From positions 1 through 7,821 of the forward strand of contig CAIQSZ010000086.1 in the NCBI GenBank assembly GCA_903874575.1: a stretch of DNA of 7,821 nt, read 5' to 3'. The notes under the pieces are model-generated. The model was not told the origin of the DNA, did not search any database, and saw only the letters and a program-made list of their open reading frames with translations. Shown here in pieces: positions 1 through 6,697 of this stretch. The stretch's first letter is position 1; each line of letters starts with the position of its first letter. This DNA comes from an uncultured Elusimicrobia bacterium (GTDB taxonomy: Bacteria; Elusimicrobiota; Elusimicrobia; UBA1565; UBA9628). The translations under genes and the position numbers were made by a program.

Positions 1-1131
1 CGCGGCCTTCGCGTCCGCCTTCGCCTTGTCCTCCTCGTCCTTCTTTTTCGCTTCGGCGTCGGCCTGCTCCCGCTCTTCCTTCCTCTTCTTGGCGTCTTCC
101 TCCCGCTCCTTGGCGACTTCGGCCGCGCGCTTGCGCGCGGAATCCTCGCGCCGGATCTGCTCCTTGGCGCGAGCCACCAATTGATCGGACGACTTCGGGT
201 CGTAGCCGTACTCGGTGGAGATCTTCCACTCGACGATCGCCTTTTCATACTGCCGAGCCTCGTAGAGGCGGCGGCCTTCCGCGACGTGCTGATTGGCAAC
301 CTCGGCGCGGACCTCGGCCTGAAGCTTCTGCGCCTTCACGTTGCCGGGACCCGCCTCCAGCACCTGGTCCAGCATCTTCAGCGACTCCAGCACGAGGCCC
401 TGGCTGTAAAGGTTCAGCGCGGTCTGCAGCCTCTCGTTGGCCTCCTGCTCGCGCTCCTCGGACTCGACCTTCGCGATGGCGGCGGTCAGGCGCGGGTAGC
501 GCGGGTTCAGCACGAGCGCGGCGTACCACTGATCGAGCGTCTCCCGCAGGCGGTGCTGCTTGTACGCCTTCTGGCCGCGACGGAAATGCTCGTCGGCCAT
601 CTCGCCCCGCGCCTTCCTCAGCCAGTAGCGCGCCTTGAGGTTGCCCGAGGACAGCTTCGAGACTTCGTCCCATTTCTCCGCGGCTTCCGCCAGCCGGCCC
701 TGCCGGTAGAGCGCCATCCCTTCCTCGAAGCGATCCTCCAGCAGATGCCGCTCGGAAACGCGCGGCGTGAGGGAGCCCTTGAGGTCCATGGTCGCGCGAT
801 TGAGGACGGCCGCGTCCTCGTAGCCCGGATCGATGGCGAGGATGCGGCGGGTCAGCGAGTTGGCTTCCTCGAATTGGCCGCCTTTGTAGAGGTCGAAGGC
901 GTTCTCATACACGATTCGCAGGGTCTTGCGCGTCATGCGGGCTTTCTCGAGCTGGATCGTGTAGATGTACTTCTTCTTGTCGTCCTCGGAGGTGACGGTC
1001 CCCAGCCGGAGCTTCGACATGTCGAGAAACAAGCCTTCCGTGTCGCGCACCTTGGGCGCGGCGGCCTCCTGAGCGCGCGCCGCGACCGCGCCCGCCAGCG
1101 CGAACAAGACGGCGAAAGCGCGCTTCATCAT
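1..1131 (-). CDS. Secreted TPR-repeat protein with charged helical tail (partial, TadD position)
   Basis: The frame is open for 377 codons from the ATG at 1131 to the left edge, so the C-terminus is missing. Residues 1-21 form a signal peptide (basic start, Ala/Leu/Phe core, cleavage probably after ARA at 18-20). No lipobox cysteine is present, so unlike typical TadD it is not a lipoprotein. I see about five TPR-like helix pairs starting near residues 78, 138, 186, 238 and 285, with signatures such as ALYRQGRLAEAAEKW and RLYEARQYEKAIVEW. They are spaced 47-60 residues apart rather than in an uninterrupted 34-residue array. From about residue 320 to the edge the chain is almost only Glu, Lys, Asp, Ala and Arg, a long charged helix or coiled coil. 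The start overlaps the tadC stop by one base (TGATG); a second ATG follows immediately. By position after tadC it probably replaces TadD, a periplasmic assembly factor. That role is inferred from context. Confidence 0.85.
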   Translation of the reverse strand, partial: MMKRAFAVLFALAGAVAARAQEAAAPKVRDTEGLFLDMSKLRLGTVTSEDDKKKYIYTIQLEKARMTRKTLRIVYENAFDLYKGGQFEEANSLTRRILAIDPGYEDAAVLNRATMDLKGSLTPRVSERHLLEDRFEEGMALYRQGRLAEAAEKWDEVSKLSSGNLKARYWLRKARGEMADEHFRRGQKAYKQHRLRETLDQWYAALVLNPRYPRLTAAIAKVESEEREQEANERLQTALNLYSQGLVLESLKMLDQVLEAGPGNVKAQKLQAEVRAEVANQHVAEGRRLYEARQYEKAIVEWKISTEYGYDPKSSDQLVARAKEQIRREDSARKRAAEVAKEREEDAKKRKEEREQADAEAKKKDEEDKAKADAKAA

Positions 1132-2039
1132 CAGAATCCGAGGCCTCCCTGGATGAGGCTCTTCATCATCGGCGCCAGCATCATGATGAACACGGTCGGG
1201 AAGATGAAGATGAACAGCGGAATCAGCATCTTCGTGGCGGCCTGGGCCGCCTGCTTTTCAGCCTTGTTCAAGCGGCGGAAGCGCATGTCCGCGGCGTAGT
1301 TGCGCAGCAGCTCGACGAGGCTGGTGCCCAGCTCGTCCGACTGGATGATGAGGCCGACGAAAGAGCGGACCTCCGAGATGCCGGTGCGCATCGCCAAGCG
1401 CTTGAGCGCGTCGCGGCGGGTGTAGCCCAGCTGGACCTCGTTGATCATCTTCTCGAGCTCCTTCTCCAGCTCGGTGCGCTGCTCCGGGCGGATGTTTTTG
1501 AGGATGCGCTCGATGGCGGCCATGTAGTCCAGACCGGCCTCGATGGTCAGCGCCATCAGGTCGACGAAGGTCGGGAAATTGCGCATGATGTCCTGCTGGC
1601 GCTTGCGGATGCGTCCCATGAAGATGCTGTCCGGCACGAAGAAGCCGACGGCCCCGAACGCCAGCAGCACCCATTCCCCCGTCGCCAGGCAGGCGCCCGC
1701 GCCGAACGCCGCCGCGAAGAACTCCTTGAGGTGCAGCATGTCCAGCGGGCTCGGCTTCACGGGCCGGCCCATCATCATGTGCATCTCCTCGAGCTTCACG
1801 TCGAGGTGGAAGGTCTTCAGCAGCAGGAGATCCAGGCGGTCGAGGAGCCCGCCGTGCGGGTTGAGGCTGGAGAACGCCGACGAGGTGCCGACCTCGTTCT
1901 TGGCCAGCCTCGAAAGGTCGCCGTCGGCGTCGGCGTCGGGCGGCGCGAACATCCGGCTGATCGCGGTATAGGCCGCCATCGACCCCAGGATCGAGATCGT
2001 GAGCAGGAGGTAGTGGATCGAAGGATCGATGGGTCCCAT
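1131..2039 (-). CDS. tadC: TadC, inner-membrane platform protein of the Tad pilus
   Basis: At 302 residues it has the usual TadC length. There is one membrane helix near the N-terminus (about 7-29), a hydrophobic pair at about 107-142, and a C-terminal helix at about 270-290. The T2SSF/GspF-type domain lies at about 150-285. It opens with the family signature RNFPTFVDLMALTIEAGLDY (154-173), continues with the acidic helix ELEKELEKMINEVQLG, and has the SDELGTSLVELLR motif at 234-246. TadC pairs with TadB to form the platform on which the TadA motor acts. A stretch at 35-41 reads DADADGD and is encoded by a short hexanucleotide repeat. The ATG at 2039 lies one base after the tadB stop (TGATATG). 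The nearest Shine-Dalgarno-like GGAG is about 15 bases upstream, so coupled translation with tadB is likely. The stop overlaps the start of the TPR gene. Confidence 0.95.
   Translation of the reverse strand: MGPIDPSIHYLLLTISILGSMAAYTAISRMFAPPDADADGDLSRLAKNEVGTSSAFSSLNPHGGLLDRLDLLLLKTFHLDVKLEEMHMMMGRPVKPSPLDMLHLKEFFAAAFGAGACLATGEWVLLAFGAVGFFVPDSIFMGRIRKRQQDIMRNFPTFVDLMALTIEAGLDYMAAIERILKNIRPEQRTELEKELEKMINEVQLGYTRRDALKRLAMRTGISEVRSFVGLIIQSDELGTSLVELLRNYAADMRFRRLNKAEKQAAQAATKMLIPLFIFIFPTVFIMMLAPMMKSLIQGGLGF
1144..1150 (-). promoter_or_regulatory. Ribosome binding site of the TPR gene
   Basis: AGGGAGG on the minus strand lies inside the last codons of tadC, 12 bases before the first ATG (1131) and 15 before the second (1128). 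The spacing favours the first ATG, which overlaps the tadC stop, and suggests translational coupling. Confidence 0.55.
1923..1940. repeat. Short hexanucleotide tandem repeat inside tadC
   Basis: Three consecutive 6-base units (GTCGGC, GTCGGC, GTCGGG on the plus strand) fall in the tadC loop after the first membrane helix and encode the Asp-Ala repeats around residues 34-39. A gain or loss of one unit would keep the frame. Confidence 0.6.
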
Positions 2040-2040
2040 A

Positions 2041-3558
2041 TCAGACGCTGATGTCTCCGAGTTTGTTGACGATCTTCATGCCGATGGAGATCCAGACGGT
2101 GCAGAACAGCAGCGTGAAGAAGCCCAGCGGCGTGAAATAGAATTCCCTCATCGTCTGCGGCTGGAAGGCGAACATGATGACCAGCATGATCCAGGGCATC
2201 ACGCCCACGACGATCGCCTGAATGCGCTGCTGGGCCGTCATGGCGGCCGTCTTCTCGACCAGCTTGGACTCCTCGCGGATGTTTTCGACGATGCGGTCGA
2301 AGATCTTGGTCAGGTTGCCGCCGACCGATCGCTGGATGTTGATCGCCTTGATCATGTACGAGAGCAGGCGGCTCTGCACGCGCTCCTCGACGCCCTCGAG
2401 CGCCCGCTCCAGCTGGGTGCCGAGGTGGTAGTTCTTCAGGCACAGGCCGAACTCCTCGGAGATCGGGGGTTGGCAGTCCTTGGTCACCATCTCGATGCAG
2501 CCGATGAGGTCGATGCCCGACTTCAGGCCGTTCGACATCAGGATCATCGCGTCCATCAACTGCGCCTCGCACTTCATGCCGCGGCGGAAGCGGATGTTGC
2601 GCAGCAGCCAGCCGGGCAAGGTGAGCCCCGCGTAGACGCCGAAGCCCGCGAAGATCATGAAGCCGAACGGGTCGAAGGTGAGCAGGCCCAGCAGCATCCC
2701 GAGGCCGATCGGGACGCCCACGAGATAGTGGATCTTGACGACGATGAACTGGCGCTCGTACTCGTAGGCCCACTCCTTGGCCTTCGTCCTGTAGCGCTGG
2801 ACGCCCGTCTCGATCTTCTCCTCGTTGAGGACGCCGACGGCGTAGCCGGCCACGAACATCGCCGCGATGCCGAGGAGGAAGAAGATCAGGACGGCGAGAC
2901 CGGCGTTCCGGTCCGGTTCGGCGGGCGGCGCGTAGCCGCGCGGGCCGCTCTGCAGGACGTCGAAGGCGGCGTTGCCGAGCGCCCCGATGCCGACGACCGC
3001 GTCCTTGTAGCGCTGGGTGTCGCCGTTGATGAGGCCGTCCATCACGGAGTCCAACTGCTTGTTGATGAGATCGAAGTGCGCGATCACGGCGCGTCCGCGT
3101 CCGCCCAGCGAGTTGCCCAGGCGCGCGCGCACCAGGCGGTCGAGCGCCATCTGGAATCGGATGTGCAGGTCCTCGTAATCGCGCACGAGGCTGCCGGGCG
3201 GGGTGAATTGGCCGCCGTAAGGGTCCGGAGGGAAACTCTTGCGGACCAATTCGAAGAACTCGTACAGGACCGACACGGGCGCCTGCCACAGCTGGGCCTC
3301 GTTGAGAATCCCCTCGTCGGGATCCTGCCAGACGGGCCGCTTCAGCATGGGCTCGAGCGTCTGCTCCACCCACTTCGGCGCCGGGACCCCGGGGTCGCGG
3401 TCGCGCTTGAAGTAATGATAGAAGACCTGCGCCTTGAATTCGGCGCCGTCCTTCTTGTCGAAAAGCAGCCGGCCCTGCTCGCGCGAGAAGACCTGCTGGG
3501 CCGCGGCCCCGGCCGCGGCGGCCAGAACGAGCAGGGCGGCGAAGGCGGCGCGCTTCAT
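2041..3558 (-). CDS. tadB: TadB platform protein with signal peptide and large extra N-terminal domain
   Basis: This is a 505-residue protein, while TadB is usually about 280-330. The C-terminal half is ordinary TadB: membrane helices at about 272-293, 297-319, 446-464 and 474-494, with a T2SSF domain at about 330-465 containing LMDAMILMSNGLKSGIDLI (334-352), a TQLERALEGVEERV helix (381-394) and SVGGNLTKIFDRI (411-423). The N-terminal part is unusual. Residues 1-20 are a signal peptide (MKRAAF, then Ala/Leu, cleavage near AAA-QQ). About 198 mostly helical, aromatic-rich residues follow (21-218) that I do not recognise, then a strong extra membrane helix at 219-241. This topology puts residues 21-218 in the periplasm. 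The ATG at 3558 is chosen because it overlaps the preceding stop (ATGA), is preceded by GGGGAA, and opens directly into a signal peptide; the frame also stays open upstream, but only as a shadow of the ATPase gene. It should form the inner-membrane platform with TadC. Confidence 0.9.
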   Translation of the reverse strand: MKRAAFAALLVLAAAAGAAAQQVFSREQGRLLFDKKDGAEFKAQVFYHYFKRDRDPGVPAPKWVEQTLEPMLKRPVWQDPDEGILNEAQLWQAPVSVLYEFFELVRKSFPPDPYGGQFTPPGSLVRDYEDLHIRFQMALDRLVRARLGNSLGGRGRAVIAHFDLINKQLDSVMDGLINGDTQRYKDAVVGIGALGNAAFDVLQSGPRGYAPPAEPDRNAGLAVLIFFLLGIAAMFVAGYAVGVLNEEKIETGVQRYRTKAKEWAYEYERQFIVVKIHYLVGVPIGLGMLLGLLTFDPFGFMIFAGFGVYAGLTLPGWLLRNIRFRRGMKCEAQLMDAMILMSNGLKSGIDLIGCIEMVTKDCQPPISEEFGLCLKNYHLGTQLERALEGVEERVQSRLLSYMIKAINIQRSVGGNLTKIFDRIVENIREESKLVEKTAAMTAQQRIQAIVVGVMPWIMLVIMFAFQPQTMREFYFTPLGFFTLLFCTVWISIGMKIVNKLGDISV

Positions 3559-5891
3559 CCGTTCCCCGCCGATCCGTGCGACATCGCGACGGCTTCCGCG
3601 TCGTCGGGCACCGGCAGGCCCGCCCTCAGCATCTCGTCGATCGCGTTGGGCAGCCCGTGCTTCTTCTTCGTGCGCTCGCTCATGAACGCTTCCTTGGCGA
3701 TCGGCAGGCCCTTGAGCTTGATTTCCTCGTAGAAGCGCGGCACGTAGTCGCACGCGGTGAAGTAGCCGTACGACGTGCCCTTGTCGTCCATCCAGGTCTG
3801 GATGAAGCGGAAGATGTCCCGCGTCAGGATCTTCGAGCCGTCGCGGCCCACGCACTCGGTGATGTAGGTGACGCGGCGCTTGCCGTCGGCGAAGCGCGTG
3901 ATCTGGATGAAGAGGTTCACGGCGCTCGAGATCATGTCGATGAGGACGTTCATCGGAAGGTCGGTGCCGGCCATGAGACACATCGCCGACAGCCGCGAGA
4001 TCGCGTCCGCGGGCGTATTGGCGTGAAGCGTCGCCAGCGAGCCTTCGTGGCCGGTGTTCATCGCCTGCAGCATGTCCAGCGCCTCGCCGCCGCGGCACTC
4101 GCCGACGATGATGCGGTCCGGGCGCATGCGCAGGCAGTTCTTGATGAGGTCGCGGATGGTGATCTCGCCCTTGCCCTCGATGTTCGGCGGGCGCGACTCC
4201 AGGCGGATCCAATGATCCGCGAGCAGGCGCAGCTCGGCCGTGTCCTCGACGGTGATGATGCGCTCGCCCTCGGGGATGAAGTTCGAGAGCATGTTCAGGA
4301 ACGTGGTCTTGCCGGTGCCGGTGCCGCCGGAAATCAGGATGTTCTTCTTGATGATCACCGCGGCGCGCAGGAAATCGATGAAGCCCTCCGTGCACGCGCC
4401 GAACCCGACCAGCTGCGTGGACGTGAACGGCTTGGCCGAAAAACGGCGGATGGTGAGGGTGGGACCGGACACCGCCAGGGGCGCGATGATCGCGTTGACG
4501 CGGGAGCCGTCCTTCAAGCGCGCGTCGACCAGCGGCACCGACTCGTCGATGCGGCGGCCGACGGGCGCCACGATGCGCTTGATGACTTGGACGACCTGCT
4601 CGTCGTTGCGGAAGCGCATGGGAAGCAGGATGAGCTGGCCTTTCTGCTCGATATAGATCTTGTCGTAGGCGTTGACCATGATCTCGTTGATGGTCGGATC
4701 GCGCAGCAGCGCCTGGAGCGGGCCGAAGCCGAGGATCTCGTCGACGAGCTCGACGACGAACTGCTCGCGCTGGACGCGCGACAAGGCCAGGTTCTGCTCG
4801 CGCTGGATCAGGTTCTCGATGATCTGGCTGACCTTGGCGCGGTTGTCCTCGTTCTGCTTCGGGTCCTCGGAGATGCGGATGCGCTCGGTCTCCATGGCGG
4901 CGACGACCAGCTTGTGCACCTTGCCCTTGAGCTCGTCCCAAAACTCGGGGACGGCGCCGGCCGAGGCCGCGGACGCCGTCTTCGGCTTCTTGACGGGGGC
5001 GCCCGCCGCCGCGGACGTCGAGGGACGCCAGAGCAGGTCCGCCGACGAGGAGAATTCGTCGGCGTCCATCGACGTCTCCCATTGCTTGACCGTGGGCTTG
5101 ATCTCCATCGTCCGGCCGAGCAGGACGCGCAGGGCCTTGACCCAGTCGCTCTGGAGCTGCTCGACGACCAGGATCTTCTGGATGTTCGCGTACTCCGGTA
5201 TCAGGTCTTCCCACGGCATGTACGACAGCACCGTCTTCTGCATGGCGTGGAAGAAGCGGCCGACCTCCTTGGGCGCGAGAGCGCCGGGAAGGTTGGCCTG
5301 GTTGACGACGATCTCGAATTTGTCGAGCGGGAAATGGAGGGCCTTGATCTCGTTGAAGAGCGCGTAGGTCGCCTCGAAGTGCGAACGCTGGGGCAGGCAG
5401 ACCCAGTAGATCAGGTCCGCCAGGTCGAAGGAGAATATCTGCATCGGGAAGAACGGATCGACGTCCAGGAACAGGTCGTAGCTCTCCGTCAGCGACCCCA
5501 AGACCTTGACGACGGTGGTCGGCGAAAGCGCCTGAAACTCGGCGCGCGAAGACGCCAGCGGCAGCAGGCCGACGCCCCACTGCGAGATCGGGATGCGGCC
5601 CTTCAGGAGGCGGCCGAGACCGCCCGTCGGGCTCTCTCCGACGAGGTTGGTCATGCTGGCCAGCGAGGGCGGGTTCAGGCCCAGCACGAAGCTGAGATCG
5701 TTGCGGCACAGGGGGTCCATGTGCACGATGACGACCTTGCGGTTCTGGCTGCCGGCCCACGCCAGCGCCAGGTTCAGGCACGCCGTGGTCTTGCCGACGC
5801 CTTCCTTGGGCCCCGTGAAGACGACGACGCGCCCCGGCTCCTTGACGGAGGTCAGGACGGCGGTCTCGGAGCGCGTCAGCGGGTCGGCCAT
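3555..5891 (-). CDS. tadA: TadZ-TadA (CpaE-CpaF) fusion ATPase
   Basis: One 778-residue chain holds two ATPases that are normally separate genes. Residues about 20-265 are a MinD/ParA-type TadZ/CpaE domain with a deviant Walker A, GPKEGVGKTT (27-36), that keeps the signature lysine (29), an A'-like VVIVHMDP (53-60), and LFLDVDP (140-146) at the Walker B position. The usual receiver-like N-terminal domain of CpaE is absent. A low-complexity Ser/Ala/Lys/Pro linker spans about 280-313. Residues about 316-735 are a complete TadA/CpaF secretion ATPase: LGFGPLQALLRDPTINEIMV (387-406), Walker A GGTGTGKTT (522-530), Asp box ITVEDTAELRL (546-556), Walker B RIIVGECRG (593-601) and His box GHEGSLATLHAN (614-625). 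A tail of about 40 residues follows. The TadA part powers pilus assembly in the cytoplasm, and the TadZ part should position the machine. The ATG at 5891 follows the secretin stop by 13 bases with AGGGG upstream. The stop overlaps tadB (ATGA). Confidence 0.95.
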   Translation of the reverse strand: MADPLTRSETAVLTSVKEPGRVVVFTGPKEGVGKTTACLNLALAWAGSQNRKVVIVHMDPLCRNDLSFVLGLNPPSLASMTNLVGESPTGGLGRLLKGRIPISQWGVGLLPLASSRAEFQALSPTTVVKVLGSLTESYDLFLDVDPFFPMQIFSFDLADLIYWVCLPQRSHFEATYALFNEIKALHFPLDKFEIVVNQANLPGALAPKEVGRFFHAMQKTVLSYMPWEDLIPEYANIQKILVVEQLQSDWVKALRVLLGRTMEIKPTVKQWETSMDADEFSSSADLLWRPSTSAAAGAPVKKPKTASAASAGAVPEFWDELKGKVHKLVVAAMETERIRISEDPKQNEDNRAKVSQIIENLIQREQNLALSRVQREQFVVELVDEILGFGPLQALLRDPTINEIMVNAYDKIYIEQKGQLILLPMRFRNDEQVVQVIKRIVAPVGRRIDESVPLVDARLKDGSRVNAIIAPLAVSGPTLTIRRFSAKPFTSTQLVGFGACTEGFIDFLRAAVIIKKNILISGGTGTGKTTFLNMLSNFIPEGERIITVEDTAELRLLADHWIRLESRPPNIEGKGEITIRDLIKNCLRMRPDRIIVGECRGGEALDMLQAMNTGHEGSLATLHANTPADAISRLSAMCLMAGTDLPMNVLIDMISSAVNLFIQITRFADGKRRVTYITECVGRDGSKILTRDIFRFIQTWMDDKGTSYGYFTACDYVPRFYEEIKLKGLPIAKEAFMSERTKKKHGLPNAIDEMLRAGLPVPDDAEAVAMSHGSAGNG
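3562..3567 (-). promoter_or_regulatory. Ribosome binding site that sets the tadB start
   Basis: GGGGAA on the minus strand ends 3 bases before the ATG at 3558. It lies within the last codons of the upstream ATPase gene and supports an internal start for tadB in a frame that is otherwise open far upstream. Confidence 0.5.
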
Positions 5892-5901
5892 TGAGAGAAT
5901 A

Positions 5902-5906
5902 CCCCT
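5902..5906 (-). promoter_or_regulatory. Ribosome binding site of the TadZ-TadA gene
   Basis: AGGGG on the minus strand overlaps the TAG stop of the secretin gene and lies 10 bases before the ATG at 5891. It supports a start that leaves no room for a CpaE receiver-like domain. Confidence 0.5.
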
Positions 5907-6654
5907 ACTTCACGATTTCCATCGTGATGAACAGGAACAACGACTGCTGCGTCTCGGTGATCGTCGTCGTGGTGAAGAGCAGGCCGAGCAGCGGGATGTT
6001 GCCGATGAACGGCACCTTCGTCTTGGAGACGTTCTTCGTGCTGGACTTGAGGCCGCCGATGACGAGGGTCTCGCCGCTTTTGACCTCGACGGCGGTCTGG
6101 ATCTGGCGCGTGACGACCGACGGCACGGAGGTGTTGCCCACCTGGACGGTCTTCGAAAAGTCGACGTTGGAGACCTCCAGCTGCAGCTCGGCGCGGATGG
6201 TGTCCTTCTTGTTCGGGTTGATCACGGGCACGATGTTCATGATGACGCCGAACTTCTTGAAATCGGTCGTGACGGTGCCGTTGCCGTTGGCGGTCGGATA
6301 CGGCTGCTCCCCGCCGACGACGAAGTTCGCCTGGGACTGCGCCTGCACGATCACCTTCGGATTCGAGAGCATCTGCGCCTTGCCCTCGGTCTCCAGCATC
6401 TTCAGCGACGTCGCCAGCTGGGTCTGCCGGGCGAAATCCCCGACCTTGATGATCTGGCCGGTGGGAATCGACTTCTCCGCGAAGTTGACTCCCGCCTGGA
6501 ACGGCGTCCACGAGAAACCGAGATCCTTCTCGTAGGACCCGGAAATCTCGACGATGTCCGCGGAGACCGCGATCAGGGAGTCTTCGGGCTGCGCCGAGGC
6601 CCGCGCCGCGGCCAGCGCGAGCAACGCCGCCGCCGTCCAAAGTTGTCGGTTCAT
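5905..6654 (-). CDS. cpaC: Short CpaC/RcpA-type secretin (secretin domain only)
   Basis: The protein has 249 residues, about half the usual 450-600 of Tad secretins. Residues 1-21 are a signal peptide with probable cleavage at ASA-QP. The rest is a secretin domain from its first strand to its end: IVEISGSYEKDLGFSW (34-49), the LSNPKVIVQAQSQANFVVGG core (96-115), TRQIQTAVEVKSGETLVIGG (182-201), the hallmark VPFIGNIPLLGLLF (214-227), and the closing strand QQSLFLFITMEIVK (236-249). I see no N0/N1 pilus-assembly domain or BON domain between the signal peptide and the secretin domain. Truncation by a frameshift is unlikely, because the signal peptide starts cleanly 43 bases after the cpaB stop with AGGA 12 bases upstream. 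The protein should form or contribute to the outer-membrane pore through which the pilus exits. Its order after cpaB and before the ATPase is standard. Confidence 0.92.
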   Translation of the reverse strand: MNRQLWTAAALLALAAARASAQPEDSLIAVSADIVEISGSYEKDLGFSWTPFQAGVNFAEKSIPTGQIIKVGDFARQTQLATSLKMLETEGKAQMLSNPKVIVQAQSQANFVVGGEQPYPTANGNGTVTTDFKKFGVIMNIVPVINPNKKDTIRAELQLEVSNVDFSKTVQVGNTSVPSVVTRQIQTAVEVKSGETLVIGGLKSSTKNVSKTKVPFIGNIPLLGLLFTTTTITETQQSLFLFITMEIVK

Positions 6655-6697
6655 ATTGTCGGGTTTTCCTGGGTCAAGGCGCTTCTTGCCGGTCCGC

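Noticed and set aside
181..1299. 372-codon plus-strand frame opposite the TPR gene
   Set aside because: The minus-strand frame has a signal peptide, repeated TPR signatures and correct operon spacing. The plus-strand product shows no motif.
1817..3373. 518-codon minus-strand frame spanning tadB and tadC
   Set aside because: It is a shifted-frame shadow of tadB and tadC, rich in Arg/Ala/Pro, while both real genes carry clear T2SSF motifs.
2029..3732. 567-codon open frame on the plus strand
   Set aside because: It is antisense to tadB, has biased composition and no recognisable domain.
3559..5781. Open frame continuous with tadB that would give a 1246-residue protein
   Set aside because: It overlaps the conserved TadZ-TadA gene in another frame, and its translation is Arg/Pro/Gly/His-rich with no motifs. 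TadB has its own ribosome binding site, ATGA overlap and signal peptide at 3558.
3576..5894. 772-codon open frame on the plus strand
   Set aside because: It is antisense to the TadZ-TadA gene, and its product is an Asp/Arg/His/Leu-rich composition typical of antisense frames in GC-rich DNA.
5905..6654. Secretin gene as a frameshifted remnant of a longer gene
   Set aside because: The start is followed by a normal signal peptide, the secretin domain is complete, and the upstream bases immediately belong to cpaB, so there is no space for lost N-domains.
6655..6697. The 43-base gap between cpaB and the secretin as a promoter or terminator
   Set aside because: No convincing -35/-10 pair and no hairpin followed by a T run were seen. 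It holds only a weak AGGA ribosome binding site.
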